From positions 1,240,001 to 1,304,000 of the forward strand of contig NZ_CP101988.1 in NCBI RefSeq assembly GCF_024508335.1: a stretch of DNA of 64,000 nucleotides, read 5' to 3'. The position numbers and the translations under genes are program-made. The notes below the pieces were generated by a model, which was not told the origin of the DNA, searched no databases, and worked only from the letters and a program-made list of their open reading frames with translations. This document shows, piece after piece, positions 1 through 11,214 of the stretch (position 1 is its first letter; every line of letters begins with the position of its first letter). The stretch comes from Cellulomonas chengniuliangii. GTDB taxonomy: Bacteria > Actinomycetota > Actinomycetes > Actinomycetales > Cellulomonadaceae.

Positions 1-1
1 C

Positions 2-1144
2 GACGGCACGCCGCTCGAGGGAGCCCGGGTGACCGGGCGCCTCGGTGGGGTCATCGACACCTACGGCGGCTACGTCGTCGAGGCGTACCGCTCGAACGCC
101 GCCTTCTACGAGACGGCCGAGCGCTCGCTGCAGGCCGCCTGGCGCGAGCGGGAGGCCGCGATCGCGCAGGCCGCCGAGCAGGTGAGGGCCGGCCCGTCGG
201 TGCGCACCGACCCCGGGGTGCAGCCGGCGCCTGAGGCGGGCTCGGCGCAGGACGGGGCGCTGTCGGGCGCGGAGGCCGGGCTGCCCGAGGCGGCTCCGGG
301 CGCCGCGACGCCGAGCCAGACCCCCAGCCCGAACCCCACCCCGAGCGGGGAGAGGGCGGATCCGGTGGTGCTGCTCGTGATCTCGGACCTGCACTGCAAC
401 GTGGGCATGGCTCCGGTGATCCGCTCGCTCGCCGAGCTCTCCGACGCCCAGGTGATCCTCGACGCGGGGGACACGTCCATCAACGGCACGGCCGTCGAGC
501 AGTACTGCGTGACGACGTTCGCGCAGGCGGCGCCCAGCGGCGTGCCCGTCGTCACCTCGCCCGGCAACCACGACTCCCGGGAGACGTCCGCGATGTACGG
601 GCGGTCTGGCGCCACGGTGCTCGCCGGCGACGTCGTGGAGGTGGCTGGGGTGCGGATCCTCGGCGACCGCGACCCGAACGAGACCCGGCTCGGCTCCGGC
701 ACGTCGACGGCCGACGCGGAGACCGCCACGGAGATGGGCGCCCGGCTGGCCGAGACGGCGTGCGCCGACGAGGACGGCGTCGACCTGCTGCTCATCCACA
801 CCCCTCGCGTGGGGCAGGCGGCCCTGGACGGTGGCTGCGTGCCCGCGCAGGTGTCGGGGCACCTGCACCGCCGGGGGGGTCCCGCGCTGGTGGGCGAGGG
901 GGTCCGCTACATCAGCTCGAGCACCGCGGGGGCGTCTGCGGGCCAGGCGACGGTGGGACCGCTCAACGGCGTCGCCGAGATGACGGTGCTGCGCTTCGAC
1001 CCTGACCGCCGCCAGATGCTCGACTACCAGGTGGTGCAGGTGCGCACGGACGCGTCCGTCGAGGTGGGGCCGCGGGCGGCGTGGCCGTCGCGCTCCCCGC
1101 TGCAGTCGCAGCCCCGCTCCCCGCTCCTCGTGCCGCTGGACTGA
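2..1144 (+). CDS. Metallophosphoesterase, 5' end cut by window edge
   Basis: This is the C-terminal 380 residues of a calcineurin-like metallophosphoesterase; the frame is open to the window edge, so the true start lies outside. The dinuclear-metal motifs are visible: SDLH at about fragment residue 128, a GD (DAGDTS) about 30 residues later, GNHD at 188-191, a lone His in LLLIHT, and GHLH at 286-289. Before the catalytic domain is a Pro/Ser/Thr-rich low-complexity linker (fragment residues 65-120). Family members of this build usually have N-terminal membrane segments, so this is probably a membrane-anchored phosphoesterase. Its substrate cannot be told from the sequence. The gene ends 88 nt before the mnt operon start and looks independent of it. 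Confidence 0.85.
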   Translation, partial: DGTPLEGARVTGRLGGVIDTYGGYVVEAYRSNAAFYETAERSLQAAWREREAAIAQAAEQVRAGPSVRTDPGVQPAPEAGSAQDGALSGAEAGLPEAAPGAATPSQTPSPNPTPSGERADPVVLLVISDLHCNVGMAPVIRSLAELSDAQVILDAGDTSINGTAVEQYCVTTFAQAAPSGVPVVTSPGNHDSRETSAMYGRSGATVLAGDVVEVAGVRILGDRDPNETRLGSGTSTADAETATEMGARLAETACADEDGVDLLLIHTPRVGQAALDGGCVPAQVSGHLHRRGGPALVGEGVRYISSSTAGASAGQATVGPLNGVAEMTVLRFDPDRRQMLDYQVVQVRTDASVEVGPRAAWPSRSPLQSQPRSPLLVPLD

Positions 1145-1195
1145 GGCCTCGCGCCGCGCTGGGCTCTTGCCCGACGCCGACTCGGGCGCCAGCAT

Positions 1196-1211
1196 GTTCG
1201 GTGTGCCGAAC
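1196..1211. promoter_or_regulatory. Palindromic operator of the mnt operon (probable MntR box)
   Basis: GTTCGG-TGTG-CCGAAC is a perfect inverted repeat with 6-nt arms and a 4-nt centre. It lies 22-37 nt upstream of the chosen mntA start, where a DtxR/MntR-type repressor would block transcription. The last gene of the operon encodes such a repressor, so metal-dependent autoregulation is the simple reading. The site overlaps an upstream ATG (1194), which argues against that ATG being the start of mntA. Binding by MntR is inferred. Confidence 0.65.
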
Positions 1212-1232
1212 TTTTATCTTCGAGGTCCCACG

Positions 1233-2165
1233 GTGCTGGTGGCGGCGGTGCTCGCGACGCTCCTGCTCACCGGCTGTGCGGGGTCCTCCGGGCGGTCTCA
1301 GGCTGCGGGCCCCACGGGGTCGGAGCACGACGACCGCCCCGTCGTCCTCGCCACGTTCACCGTGATCGCCGACATGGCCCGGGTCGTCGCCGGGGACCAT
1401 CTGAGGGTCGAGTCGGTCACGAAGGCCGGCGCGGAGATCCACGGCTACGAGCCCACGCCCGACGACCTGCGCCGCGCCGCGAACGCCGACCTGGTGCTCG
1501 ACAACGGCCTCGGCCTGGAGGCGTGGTTCGACAAGTTCATCGACCGGCTCGACGCGCCCCACGCGACCCTCTCCGACGGCGTCGACACGATCCCCATCAC
1601 CGGCGGCGAGTCGCGCGGCCACGCGAACCCCCACGCGTGGATGTCGCCCGCCGCGGCGCAGGTCTACGTGGCGAACACCGCCGCCGCGTTCGCCGCCCTC
1701 GACCCGGAGAACGCCGCCGACTACCGCGCCAACGCGGAGGCGTACGCGGCGCAGATCGCGGACCTCGGCGCGGAGCTCGAGCGCGAGCTCGCGGCGCTCG
1801 AGCCCTCACGTCGCGCGCTGGTCACGTGCGAGGGGGCGTTCTCCTACCTCGCCCGCGACGCCGGCCTGGCCGAGGCCTGGCTCTGGCCCGTCAACTCGGA
1901 GCGCCAGGGCACCCCGCAGCAGGTCGCCTCGACCATCGACTTCGTGCGCGACAACCAGGTGCCCGCGGTCTTCTGCGAGTCCACTGTCTCCTCGACCGCG
2001 CAGGAGCAGGTGGCCGAGGAGGCGGGAGCCCGGTTCGCCGGGGTGCTGTACGTCGACTCGCTGTCCGAGTCGGACGGCCCGGTCCCGACCTACCTCGAGC
2101 TGCTCGCCCACGGCGTGCGGACGATCATCGCCGGGCTCACCGGCGTCGAGGACGCCACCCGGTGA
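1233..2165 (+). CDS. mntA: Manganese ABC transporter, substrate-binding lipoprotein
   Basis: Cluster A-I metal-binding lipoprotein of 310 residues. The GTG at 1233 is chosen because GAGG (1222-1225) sits 7 nt upstream and because the longer ATG/TTG starts (1194, 1167) would place the coding region across the operator palindrome. The N-terminus is a lipoprotein signal ending in the lipobox LLTGC. The four metal ligands of the family are visible: His70 (IHGYEP), His134 (NPHAW), Glu200 (TCEGAF) and Asp275 (YVDSLS). The Glu at the third position matches Mn-type proteins such as PsaA; zinc-type ZnuA has His there. It would capture Mn(II) outside the membrane and hand it to the permease. The stop overlaps the ATPase start by 4 nt. 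Confidence 0.9.
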   Translation: MLVAAVLATLLLTGCAGSSGRSQAAGPTGSEHDDRPVVLATFTVIADMARVVAGDHLRVESVTKAGAEIHGYEPTPDDLRRAANADLVLDNGLGLEAWFDKFIDRLDAPHATLSDGVDTIPITGGESRGHANPHAWMSPAAAQVYVANTAAAFAALDPENAADYRANAEAYAAQIADLGAELERELAALEPSRRALVTCEGAFSYLARDAGLAEAWLWPVNSERQGTPQQVASTIDFVRDNQVPAVFCESTVSSTAQEQVAEEAGARFAGVLYVDSLSESDGPVPTYLELLAHGVRTIIAGLTGVEDATR

Positions 2166-2884
2166 GCGCCGCCGCGATCGAGGTCCGAGGGGTGACCGTC
2201 CGCTACCACGACGTGCTCGCGCTCGACGGCGCGGACCTCACGGTCCCGGCAGGGCGGCTCACCGGGCTGCTCGGCATGAACGGCTCGGGGAAGTCGAGCC
2301 TGCTCAAGGCGATCATGGGCATCGTCACCCCGGACGCGGGCGAGGTGCGGGTGCTCGGCCGCGCGTCCCGAGAGGCGCGGCGCGAGGCGCTGATCGGCTA
2401 CGTGCCGCAGTCCGAGGACGTCGATTGGTCGTTCCCGCTGACCGTCCGGGACGTGGTGGCCCAGGGCCGGTACGGGCGGCTAGGGCCTCTGCGCCGGCCC
2501 CGGGCCGTGGACAGGGCGGCGGTCGAGGAGGCACTCGACCGGGTGGGCCTGGGCGAGCTCGCCGATCGGCAGATCGGCCGGCTGTCCGGGGGGCAGCGCA
2601 AACGGGCGTTCCTCGCGCGGTGCCTCGCCCAAGAGGCCCGAGTGCTGCTGCTGGACGAGCCGTTCGCCGGGGTCGACGTGTCATCGCAGGCGGCGATCAC
2701 CGGGCTGCTGCGCGAGCTCGTCGCCGACGGGGTCGGAGCCCTCGTCTCGACCCACGACCTCGCCGCGCTGCCCACCCTCGCGGACGACGCGGTCCTGCTG
2801 CACCGCCGCGTGCTGGCCGCTGGCGCCCCGCACGACGTGCTACGGCCCGAGAACCTCGCGCTCGCGTTCGGAGGAGCCCCATGA
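2162..2884 (+). CDS. mntB: Manganese ABC transporter, ATP-binding protein
   Basis: ABC ATPase of 240 residues that powers the metal importer. Walker A is GMNGSGKSS (about residues 37-46), the signature LSGGQ is at 141-145, Walker B LLLDEP follows at about 163 and the switch His is in STHDL. The GTG start overlaps the mntA stop as GTGA, indicating translational coupling, and the 3' end overlaps the permease ATG by 4 nt. Length and motif spacing are normal for MntB/ZnuC-type ATPases. Mn specificity is inferred from the binding protein and the regulator in the same operon. Confidence 0.92.
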   Translation: MSAAAIEVRGVTVRYHDVLALDGADLTVPAGRLTGLLGMNGSGKSSLLKAIMGIVTPDAGEVRVLGRASREARREALIGYVPQSEDVDWSFPLTVRDVVAQGRYGRLGPLRRPRAVDRAAVEEALDRVGLGELADRQIGRLSGGQRKRAFLARCLAQEARVLLLDEPFAGVDVSSQAAITGLLRELVADGVGALVSTHDLAALPTLADDAVLLHRRVLAAGAPHDVLRPENLALAFGGAP

Positions 2885-3813
2885 CGGTCCTGGAATGGCT
2901 CGCGGAGCCCTGGCAGTACGAGTTCATGCAGCGCGCGCTGCTGGTCACGGTCGTCGCGGCGGTGGTCTGCGGCCTGCTGAGCTGCTGGCTGGTGCTCATC
3001 GGCTGGTCGCTGCTGGGCGACGCGGTCGCGCACGCCGTCCTCCCCGGCGTCGTGCTCGCCTACCTGGCGGGCGTGCCGTTCGCGGTGGGGGCGCTCGTCT
3101 TCGGCCTCGGCGCGGTGGCCCTCATCGGGGCAGTCCGCGAGACGTCGGGCCTCCGCGAGGACACCGCGATCGGCGTCGTCTTCACCACCCTGTTCGCGCT
3201 CGGGATCGTCCTCGTGTCGGTCACGCCCAGCCAGGTCGACCTCGGCCACATCCTGTTCGGGAACGTGCTCGGGGTCTCCGACGCCGACATCGCGCAGGTC
3301 GTGGTGCTCGGCGTCCTGGCGTTCACAGTGCTCGTGCTCAAACGGCGGGACCTCACCCTGTACGCGTTCGACCGCACGCACGCGCACGCCGTCGGGATCT
3401 CCCCGCGCGTGCTCGCGGCGCTGCTGCTCGGGGTGCTCGCCCTCACCGTGGTGGTGGCGTTGCAGGCCATCGGCGTCGTCCTCGTGGTGGCCATGCTCAT
3501 CACGCCCGGGGCCACGGCGTTCCTGCTCACCGAGCGGATGAGCGCCATGCTGGTCATCGCCCCGTCGATCGCGGCGGCCTGCGCGCTCGCGGGCCTGTAC
3601 GCGAGCTACCACCTGGACGCCTCGAGTGGCGGCATGGTGGTCCTGGCCCAGGGGATCGTGTTCACCGGGGTGTTCCTGCTGGCCCCGCGCCGGGGCGTCC
3701 TGCGCCGGATCCGCGGGCGTGGCGGCGAGGGCGCAGGGCTCCCGGGGGCTCCGGGCGATGCGGGGGCGCCCTCTTCGGTGGGCGCCGAGGGGTCGCCTAG
3801 GGTGGGCGCGTGA
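2881..3813 (+). CDS. mntC: Manganese ABC transporter, permease
   Basis: ABC-3 family permease of 310 residues with about eight to nine hydrophobic segments. The family hallmark region reads SLLGDAVAHAVLPGVVLAYL at residues 43-62, and LQAIGVVLVVAMLITPGATA is the conserved coupling region in the later half. The last about 40 residues are hydrophilic, Gly/Arg-rich and probably cytoplasmic. The ATG overlaps the ATPase stop, and the stop overlaps the start of mntR, so all four genes form one coupled operon. It forms the transmembrane channel for Mn(II), probably as a homodimer. Confidence 0.9.
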   Translation: MTVLEWLAEPWQYEFMQRALLVTVVAAVVCGLLSCWLVLIGWSLLGDAVAHAVLPGVVLAYLAGVPFAVGALVFGLGAVALIGAVRETSGLREDTAIGVVFTTLFALGIVLVSVTPSQVDLGHILFGNVLGVSDADIAQVVVLGVLAFTVLVLKRRDLTLYAFDRTHAHAVGISPRVLAALLLGVLALTVVVALQAIGVVLVVAMLITPGATAFLLTERMSAMLVIAPSIAAACALAGLYASYHLDASSGGMVVLAQGIVFTGVFLLAPRRGVLRRIRGRGGEGAGLPGAPGDAGAPSSVGAEGSPRVGA

Positions 3814-4529
3814 GCTCCCCGGACCCCAGCGCGCTGACGGCTGTCGCCCAGGACTACCTCAAGGTCATCTGGACGGCGGGGGAGTGGTCACAGGCCCCGG
3901 TGACCACCAAGATGCTCGCCGAGCGGCTCGGCGTGGGCCCGTCGACGGTCTCGGAGACCGTGCGCAGGCTCGCCGACCAAGGGCTGGTCACTCACGCCCC
4001 CTATGCGGCCATCGAGCTGACGCCGGAGGGCGCGGCCCACGCGCTGGCGATGGTGCGGCGCCACCGTCTCATCGAGACGTTCCTGGTCAGCGTGCTCGGC
4101 TACGGCTGGGACGAGGTGCACGACGAGGCCGAGGTGCTCGAGCACGCGGTCTCCGACCTCATGGTGGACCGCATCGACGAGCGTCTGGGGTTCCCCACGA
4201 GGGACCCGCACGGCGACCCGATCCCCACCCGGGACGGGCAGGTGCCCACCCCCGCGGCCCGGGTGCTGTGGGAGCTGGCCGAGGGCGCGTGGGTTGTGGC
4301 GCGCATCGCGGACAGCGACCCCGACCTCCTCCGCTACCTGGAGTCGGTGGGCCTGGTGCTCGACGCCCGTGTGGAGGTCGCCGAGCGGCGCCACGTCGCC
4401 GGCGTGACGGCGGTGCGGGTGCGGCCGCCAGTGGGGGAGCCCGGGGAGTCGGCGGAGTCCGAGAAGCACCGCCCGGTGGAGCTGGGCGAGAAGGCGGCAT
4501 CGGCGATCTGGCTGGTCCCCGCAGGCTAG
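3810..4529 (+). CDS. mntR: DtxR-family manganese-dependent repressor (MntR type)
   Basis: 239-residue DtxR/MntR regulator. An N-terminal winged helix (TTKMLAERLGVGPSTVSETV) is followed by the dimerisation/metal region WDEVHDEAEVLEHAVSD and a C-terminal SH3-like FeoA domain. In iron-sensing DtxR/IdeR the motif is EACRWEH with a metal-binding Cys; here that Cys is Glu108 (EAEVLEH), as in manganese sensors such as Bacillus MntR. This agrees with the Mn-type ligands of the upstream binding protein. The GTG start overlaps the permease stop. It probably represses its own operon through the palindrome at 1196-1211 when Mn is plentiful. Metal preference is inferred from residues, not tested. Confidence 0.88.
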   Translation: MSSPDPSALTAVAQDYLKVIWTAGEWSQAPVTTKMLAERLGVGPSTVSETVRRLADQGLVTHAPYAAIELTPEGAAHALAMVRRHRLIETFLVSVLGYGWDEVHDEAEVLEHAVSDLMVDRIDERLGFPTRDPHGDPIPTRDGQVPTPAARVLWELAEGAWVVARIADSDPDLLRYLESVGLVLDARVEVAERRHVAGVTAVRVRPPVGEPGESAESEKHRPVELGEKAASAIWLVPAG

Positions 4530-4637
4530 GCTTCCGGCATCACCGCACGTGGTCGACGGCGATCTGCGACGCGCCGTCGAATCGATTCGAGGCCGATGGC
4601 CGCGCCCCCACGTCCGACCCGCTGGGAGGCGACACGC

Positions 4638-5861
4638 ATGGCCAGGGCAGCCACTGAGCCGAGTCTGGGGACGGCCCCCGCGGCCGCGGGCGCGGAGCGT
4701 TCCGGAGCGCGCGCGGCGCTCCTGGCCCTCGCCCTCGGCGGGTTCTCGATCGGGACCACAGAGTTCACCACCATGGGCCTGCTGCCCGAGATCGCCGGCA
4801 GCATGGACATCTCCATCCCAGCCGCCGGGCACGTCATCACCGCGTACGCGCTGGGCGTCGTCATCGGCGCGCCGCTGCTCACCACGCTGGCCGCGCGGAT
4901 GGACCGCCGCACCCTGCTGCTGTGGCTGATGGCGGCCTTCGCCGTCTCCAACACCCTGGCGGCGGTCGCGCCGAGCGCAGGGTGGCTCGTCGCGGCCCGG
5001 TTCGTCGCCGGGCTGCCGCACGGGGCGTTCTTCGGCGTCGGAGCCGTGCTCGGCGCCCACGTCGCGGGCCCCGGCCGTCGCGGCCGCGCCGTCGCGACCA
5101 TGATGGCCGGGCTGACCATCGCCAACATCGTGGGGGTGCCGGCGTCGACGTGGATGGGCCAGCAGCTCGGCTGGCGCGCCGCCTTCGTCGGCGTGGGCGT
5201 GCTCGGGGTCCTCACCCTGCTGGCTCTGATCCGCTGGACGCCGGCCGTCCCCGTCGCCGCGGGGGCCACGGTGCGCGGGGAGGTCAGCGCGCTGCGCAAC
5301 CCGTCCCTCTGGATCGCCGCCGGCGCCGGCGGGATCGGCTTCGGCGGCATGTTCGCCGTCTACACGTACATCTCCCCGCTGCTCACCGAGGTCACCGGCC
5401 TCGGGATCGGGACGGTGCCGCTCGTCCTCGCGCTGTTCGGCGTCGGCATGACCATCGGGACGGTGGCCGGCGGCCGGCTCGCCGACCGCTCCGTGCCCGC
5501 GGCCATGCACGTCGGGTTCGCGTCCACGATCGTCGCCCTGGTCGCGATCGGCCTCACCGGGGGAGGCCATCCGGTGGTCGCGGTCGGCGCCATCGTGGCG
5601 CTCGGCGTCACCTCGCAGGTCCTCGGGATCGGCCTGCAGTCCCGGCTGATCGACCTCTCGCCCGACGCGCCGTCGCTCGGCGCCGCGCTGTGCCACTCCG
5701 CGCTCAACGTCGGGAACGCCGCGGGCGCCTGGGCGGGCGGCCTGGTGATCGCGGCGGGCCTCGGGCACCTGGCCCCCGCATGGGTCGGCGCGGTGCTCAC
5801 GGCCGCCGGCCTGCTGGTCGTCGTGACGGCGGGGCGCGGCCCGGCGCCTGCCCGGCCCTGA
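4638..5861 (+). CDS. MFS transporter, DHA1 (AraJ/YdhP-like) family
   Basis: Major facilitator of 407 residues with 12 predicted membrane segments in two halves. The first helix reads GGFSIGTTEFTTMGLLPEIA, typical of the DHA1 sugar-efflux/drug-efflux group. The loop 2-3 motif is ARMDRRT and helix 4 has VAARFVAGLPHGAFFG. The ATG at 4638 is chosen because GGGAGG (4624-4629) lies 8 nt upstream; the ATG at 4596 has no ribosome site. It stands alone after mntR and converges on the ADP-ribosylglycohydrolase gene. It is likely an exporter; the substrate cannot be told. Confidence 0.87.
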   Translation: MARAATEPSLGTAPAAAGAERSGARAALLALALGGFSIGTTEFTTMGLLPEIAGSMDISIPAAGHVITAYALGVVIGAPLLTTLAARMDRRTLLLWLMAAFAVSNTLAAVAPSAGWLVAARFVAGLPHGAFFGVGAVLGAHVAGPGRRGRAVATMMAGLTIANIVGVPASTWMGQQLGWRAAFVGVGVLGVLTLLALIRWTPAVPVAAGATVRGEVSALRNPSLWIAAGAGGIGFGGMFAVYTYISPLLTEVTGLGIGTVPLVLALFGVGMTIGTVAGGRLADRSVPAAMHVGFASTIVALVAIGLTGGGHPVVAVGAIVALGVTSQVLGIGLQSRLIDLSPDAPSLGAALCHSALNVGNAAGAWAGGLVIAAGLGHLAPAWVGAVLTAAGLLVVVTAGRGPAPARP

Positions 5862-5907
5862 CCAACGGGCGCCCAGACCGCGCCCGACGCTCTGGCGCGA
5901 ACCGGTC

Positions 5908-5927
5908 GACCGCTCGCACGAGCGGTC
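5908..5927. terminator. Short hairpin between convergent genes
   Basis: GACCGCTC-GCAC-GAGCGGTC forms an 8-bp perfect stem with a 4-nt loop, 46 nt after the MFS stop and overlapping the stop codon of the convergent gene. There is no U-tract. It could terminate the MFS transcript or both transcripts. Confidence 0.45.
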
Positions 5928-6894
5928 AGGCCGCCAGGCCCGCCCCCCGCGCGCCCAGCGTCGCCACATCCGTGCCCGGCCAACCGTGCACCACGGCCGC
6001 CCACTCCCCGGGGATGGCGGACGCCCCCCACTTGGCGCCGAGCAGGGCGCCGGCGATCGCCGCGACCGTGTCGGTGTCGCGGCCGCCGCGCACCGCCGTC
6101 TCGAGCGCGGCCCGCAGGTGCGCGCTCGGCTCGGCGCTCGGCACAGGGGTCGTGGAGATCGCGCACCACGCGGACTGCAGCGCCTCGACGACCCAGCCGT
6201 TCTGCGTGAAGTCGGCGCACCGCGCGGACTCGGCGACCGCCAACCGGTCCCGCCAGAGGTCGCGGCTGCGCGGGGGGAGGTCGTCCAGGCCCACAGAGGC
6301 GTCGGCCGACCCGGTGATCACGGCGTGCGCGATCGCGGCGCACCACAGGACGCAGGCGTCCCCCGCGTCGCCGTCGGCGTGCGTGAGCTCGCTGATGGCG
6401 CGAGCCGCCTCGGCTCGCGCCGACCTGTCGTGCAGGTAGGCCAGCGCCACGGGCGCGGTGCGCATCAAGGAGCCGTTGCCGCCCGTGCGCGACGTGCGCG
6501 CGTGCAGGTCCGCGGCGCTCGCACGAGCCGACGCCGCTGTCACCGGACCCGCCGCCGCGGCGGCGGCCAGGACGGCCGCGGTCTGGGCCCCGACGTCGGC
6601 GGCGGTCGTGGACCACTCCGCCCAGCCGCGGGCGACGGCGTCCATCTCGTCGAGCAGGCGCCGTCCGCCCGCGTGGGCGCGCTCGGCCGCGTCGACCAGC
6701 ACGGCGGCCATCTGCGTGTCGTCCGTCCACTCGCCCGGCGCCCAGTCGAACGGGCCACCGCCGCACATCGACAGCTCGGTCGAGCGCGGCAGCGGCGGCC
6801 CGAACTCGTGCGGCGCGCCCAGCGCGTCACCGCAGGCCATGGCCATCAAGACGCCAGCGGCACGGTCCTGCTGGACGGCGGTGAGAACGGGCAT
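5926..6894 (-). CDS. ADP-ribosylglycohydrolase family protein
   Basis: 322-residue ARH-family hydrolase, which removes ADP-ribose from proteins or small molecules using two Mg ions. Metal-site motifs are visible: ACGDALGAP near the N-terminus, GEWTDDTQM, and RGGRDTDTVAAIAGALLGA near the C-terminus. The start at 6894 is chosen because GGAGG lies 8 nt upstream; a longer ATG at 6999 adds 35 residues of no family character and lacks a ribosome site. It is divergent from the desaturase gene, with a 197-nt shared upstream region, and no cognate ADP-ribosyltransferase is nearby. The target is unknown. Confidence 0.87.
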   Translation of the reverse strand: MPVLTAVQQDRAAGVLMAMACGDALGAPHEFGPPLPRSTELSMCGGGPFDWAPGEWTDDTQMAAVLVDAAERAHAGGRRLLDEMDAVARGWAEWSTTAADVGAQTAAVLAAAAAAGPVTAASARASAADLHARTSRTGGNGSLMRTAPVALAYLHDRSARAEAARAISELTHADGDAGDACVLWCAAIAHAVITGSADASVGLDDLPPRSRDLWRDRLAVAESARCADFTQNGWVVEALQSAWCAISTTPVPSAEPSAHLRAALETAVRGGRDTDTVAAIAGALLGAKWGASAIPGEWAAVVHGWPGTDVATLGARGAGLAA

Positions 6895-7091
6895 CGCGGA
6901 GGCCTCCACTGGTCGGGTGCCGGCATGCTGCCACAGGCGCGGCCCCGCCCCTCCCGGGCGTGCCGCGCCCCGGTCGGCCACACTCCACGGAACCTTCACG
7001 CCGGATCGCCCAGAGGCCGCTAGTGTGGGCGGAACCGACAGGACGGGCCGCCCTCCGCGTTCCGTCCCCGCCGACGTAGACGGGTCCCCAC

Positions 7092-8207
7092 GTGGCAGAA
7101 ACCTTGACCGATGACGGCCTTGAGAAGGCCCCCCGCCCCGACACCGCCGCCGGCTCGCCGCGCGAGCGCCAGGTCAGCGAGTTCACGGACCTGATGCGCA
7201 CCGTGCAGGAGTCCGGGCTGATGCGCCGACGGTACGGCTACTACTGGACGCGTTTCGCGGTGCTCACCCTGCTGCTGGGCGGCACGGTCACGGCGTTCGT
7301 GCTCATCGGGCAGTCGTGGTGGCAGCTGGTCGTGGCCGCCGTGCTCGCCGTGCTGCTGGGGCAGGTCATGTTCCTGGGGCACGACGCCGCGCACCGCCAG
7401 ATCTTCGTCTCGGGCCGGTGGAACGACTGGGCGAGCCTCGTGGTCGCCAACCTGTACGCCGGCATGTCGTACGGCTGGTGGAGCCACAAGCACAGCCGTC
7501 ACCACGCGAAGCCCAACACGGTCGACGCCGACCCGGATATCGGCTCGGGCGTGCTCGTGTTCACCACCGAGGACCTGCCGAAGGCGCGCACCGGCGCCGC
7601 CGCGTGGTTCGCCAAGCGGCAGGGGTGGCTGTTCTTCCCGCTGCTGCTCCTCGAAGGCCTCAACCTGCACATCTCCGGGGTCAAGACGATCTTCGGCCGC
7701 GGCCCGGTCAAGCGCCGCCCGGTCGAGATCGCGTTCGTGACGTTCCGGCTGGTCGGCTACGTCGCCCTGGTGTTCTGGGTGCTGCCGGTCGGCATGGGCT
7801 TCGCGTTCCTGGGCGTCCAGCTCGGGCTGTTCGGGCTGTACATGGGCGCCAGCTTCGCGCCCAACCACAAGGGCATGCCGATCATCCCGGCCTCGATGAA
7901 GATCGACTTCCTGCGCCGCCAGGTGCTGCTGAGCCGCAACATCAAGGGCGGGCGCCTCACCGACCTGTTCATGGGCGGGCTCAACTACCAGATCGAGCAC
8001 CACCTGTTCCCCAGCATGCCGCGGCCCTCGCTGCGCAAGGTGCAGCCGATCGTGCGCGAGTTCTGCGCGGCGCGCGACATCACCTACACCGAGACGACAC
8101 TGATCAACTCGTACCGGATCGTCGTGCGGTACCTCAACGAGGTGGGCCTCGCCGCTCGCGACCCGTTCCAGTGCCCGCTCACCGCGGAGTTCCGCTCGGT
8201 CCGCTGA
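7092..8207 (+). CDS. Fatty acid desaturase (acyl-lipid, membrane di-iron)
   Basis: 371-residue membrane fatty acid desaturase. The three histidine boxes that bind the di-iron centre are present: HDAAH, HSRHH and QIEHH; Q-x-x-H-H in the third box is typical of front-end/delta-6-like enzymes. Four main hydrophobic segments flank the boxes. There is no fused cytochrome b5 domain, so an external ferredoxin or similar donor is needed. It would introduce a double bond into membrane lipid acyl chains, perhaps to adjust fluidity. The GTG start is the first good one; a possible -10 TAGTGT lies at 7021-7026. The position of desaturation is not readable from sequence. Confidence 0.9.
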   Translation: MAETLTDDGLEKAPRPDTAAGSPRERQVSEFTDLMRTVQESGLMRRRYGYYWTRFAVLTLLLGGTVTAFVLIGQSWWQLVVAAVLAVLLGQVMFLGHDAAHRQIFVSGRWNDWASLVVANLYAGMSYGWWSHKHSRHHAKPNTVDADPDIGSGVLVFTTEDLPKARTGAAAWFAKRQGWLFFPLLLLEGLNLHISGVKTIFGRGPVKRRPVEIAFVTFRLVGYVALVFWVLPVGMGFAFLGVQLGLFGLYMGASFAPNHKGMPIIPASMKIDFLRRQVLLSRNIKGGRLTDLFMGGLNYQIEHHLFPSMPRPSLRKVQPIVREFCAARDITYTETTLINSYRIVVRYLNEVGLAARDPFQCPLTAEFRSVR

Positions 8208-8247
8208 GCATCGCCGCTGGGAGGGCGGCCGTCGAGGCCAGCGGGGC

Positions 8248-8253
8248 TAAACT
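8248..8253 (+). promoter_or_regulatory. -10 element of leuS (leaderless type)
   Basis: TAAACT lies exactly 6 nt before the GTG start of leuS and no Shine-Dalgarno sequence is present. Transcription would begin at or next to the start codon. No clear -35 is seen. Confidence 0.55.
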
Positions 8254-8259
8254 CGCGGG

Positions 8260-11210
<2,951 letters not shown>

Positions 11211-11214
<4 letters not shown>

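Noticed and set aside
1194-1232. ATG at 1194 (or TTG at 1167) as the mntA start.
   Set aside because: Both place coding sequence over the operator palindrome and lack a ribosome site, while GTG at 1233 has GAGG at 7 nt and a better lipoprotein signal.
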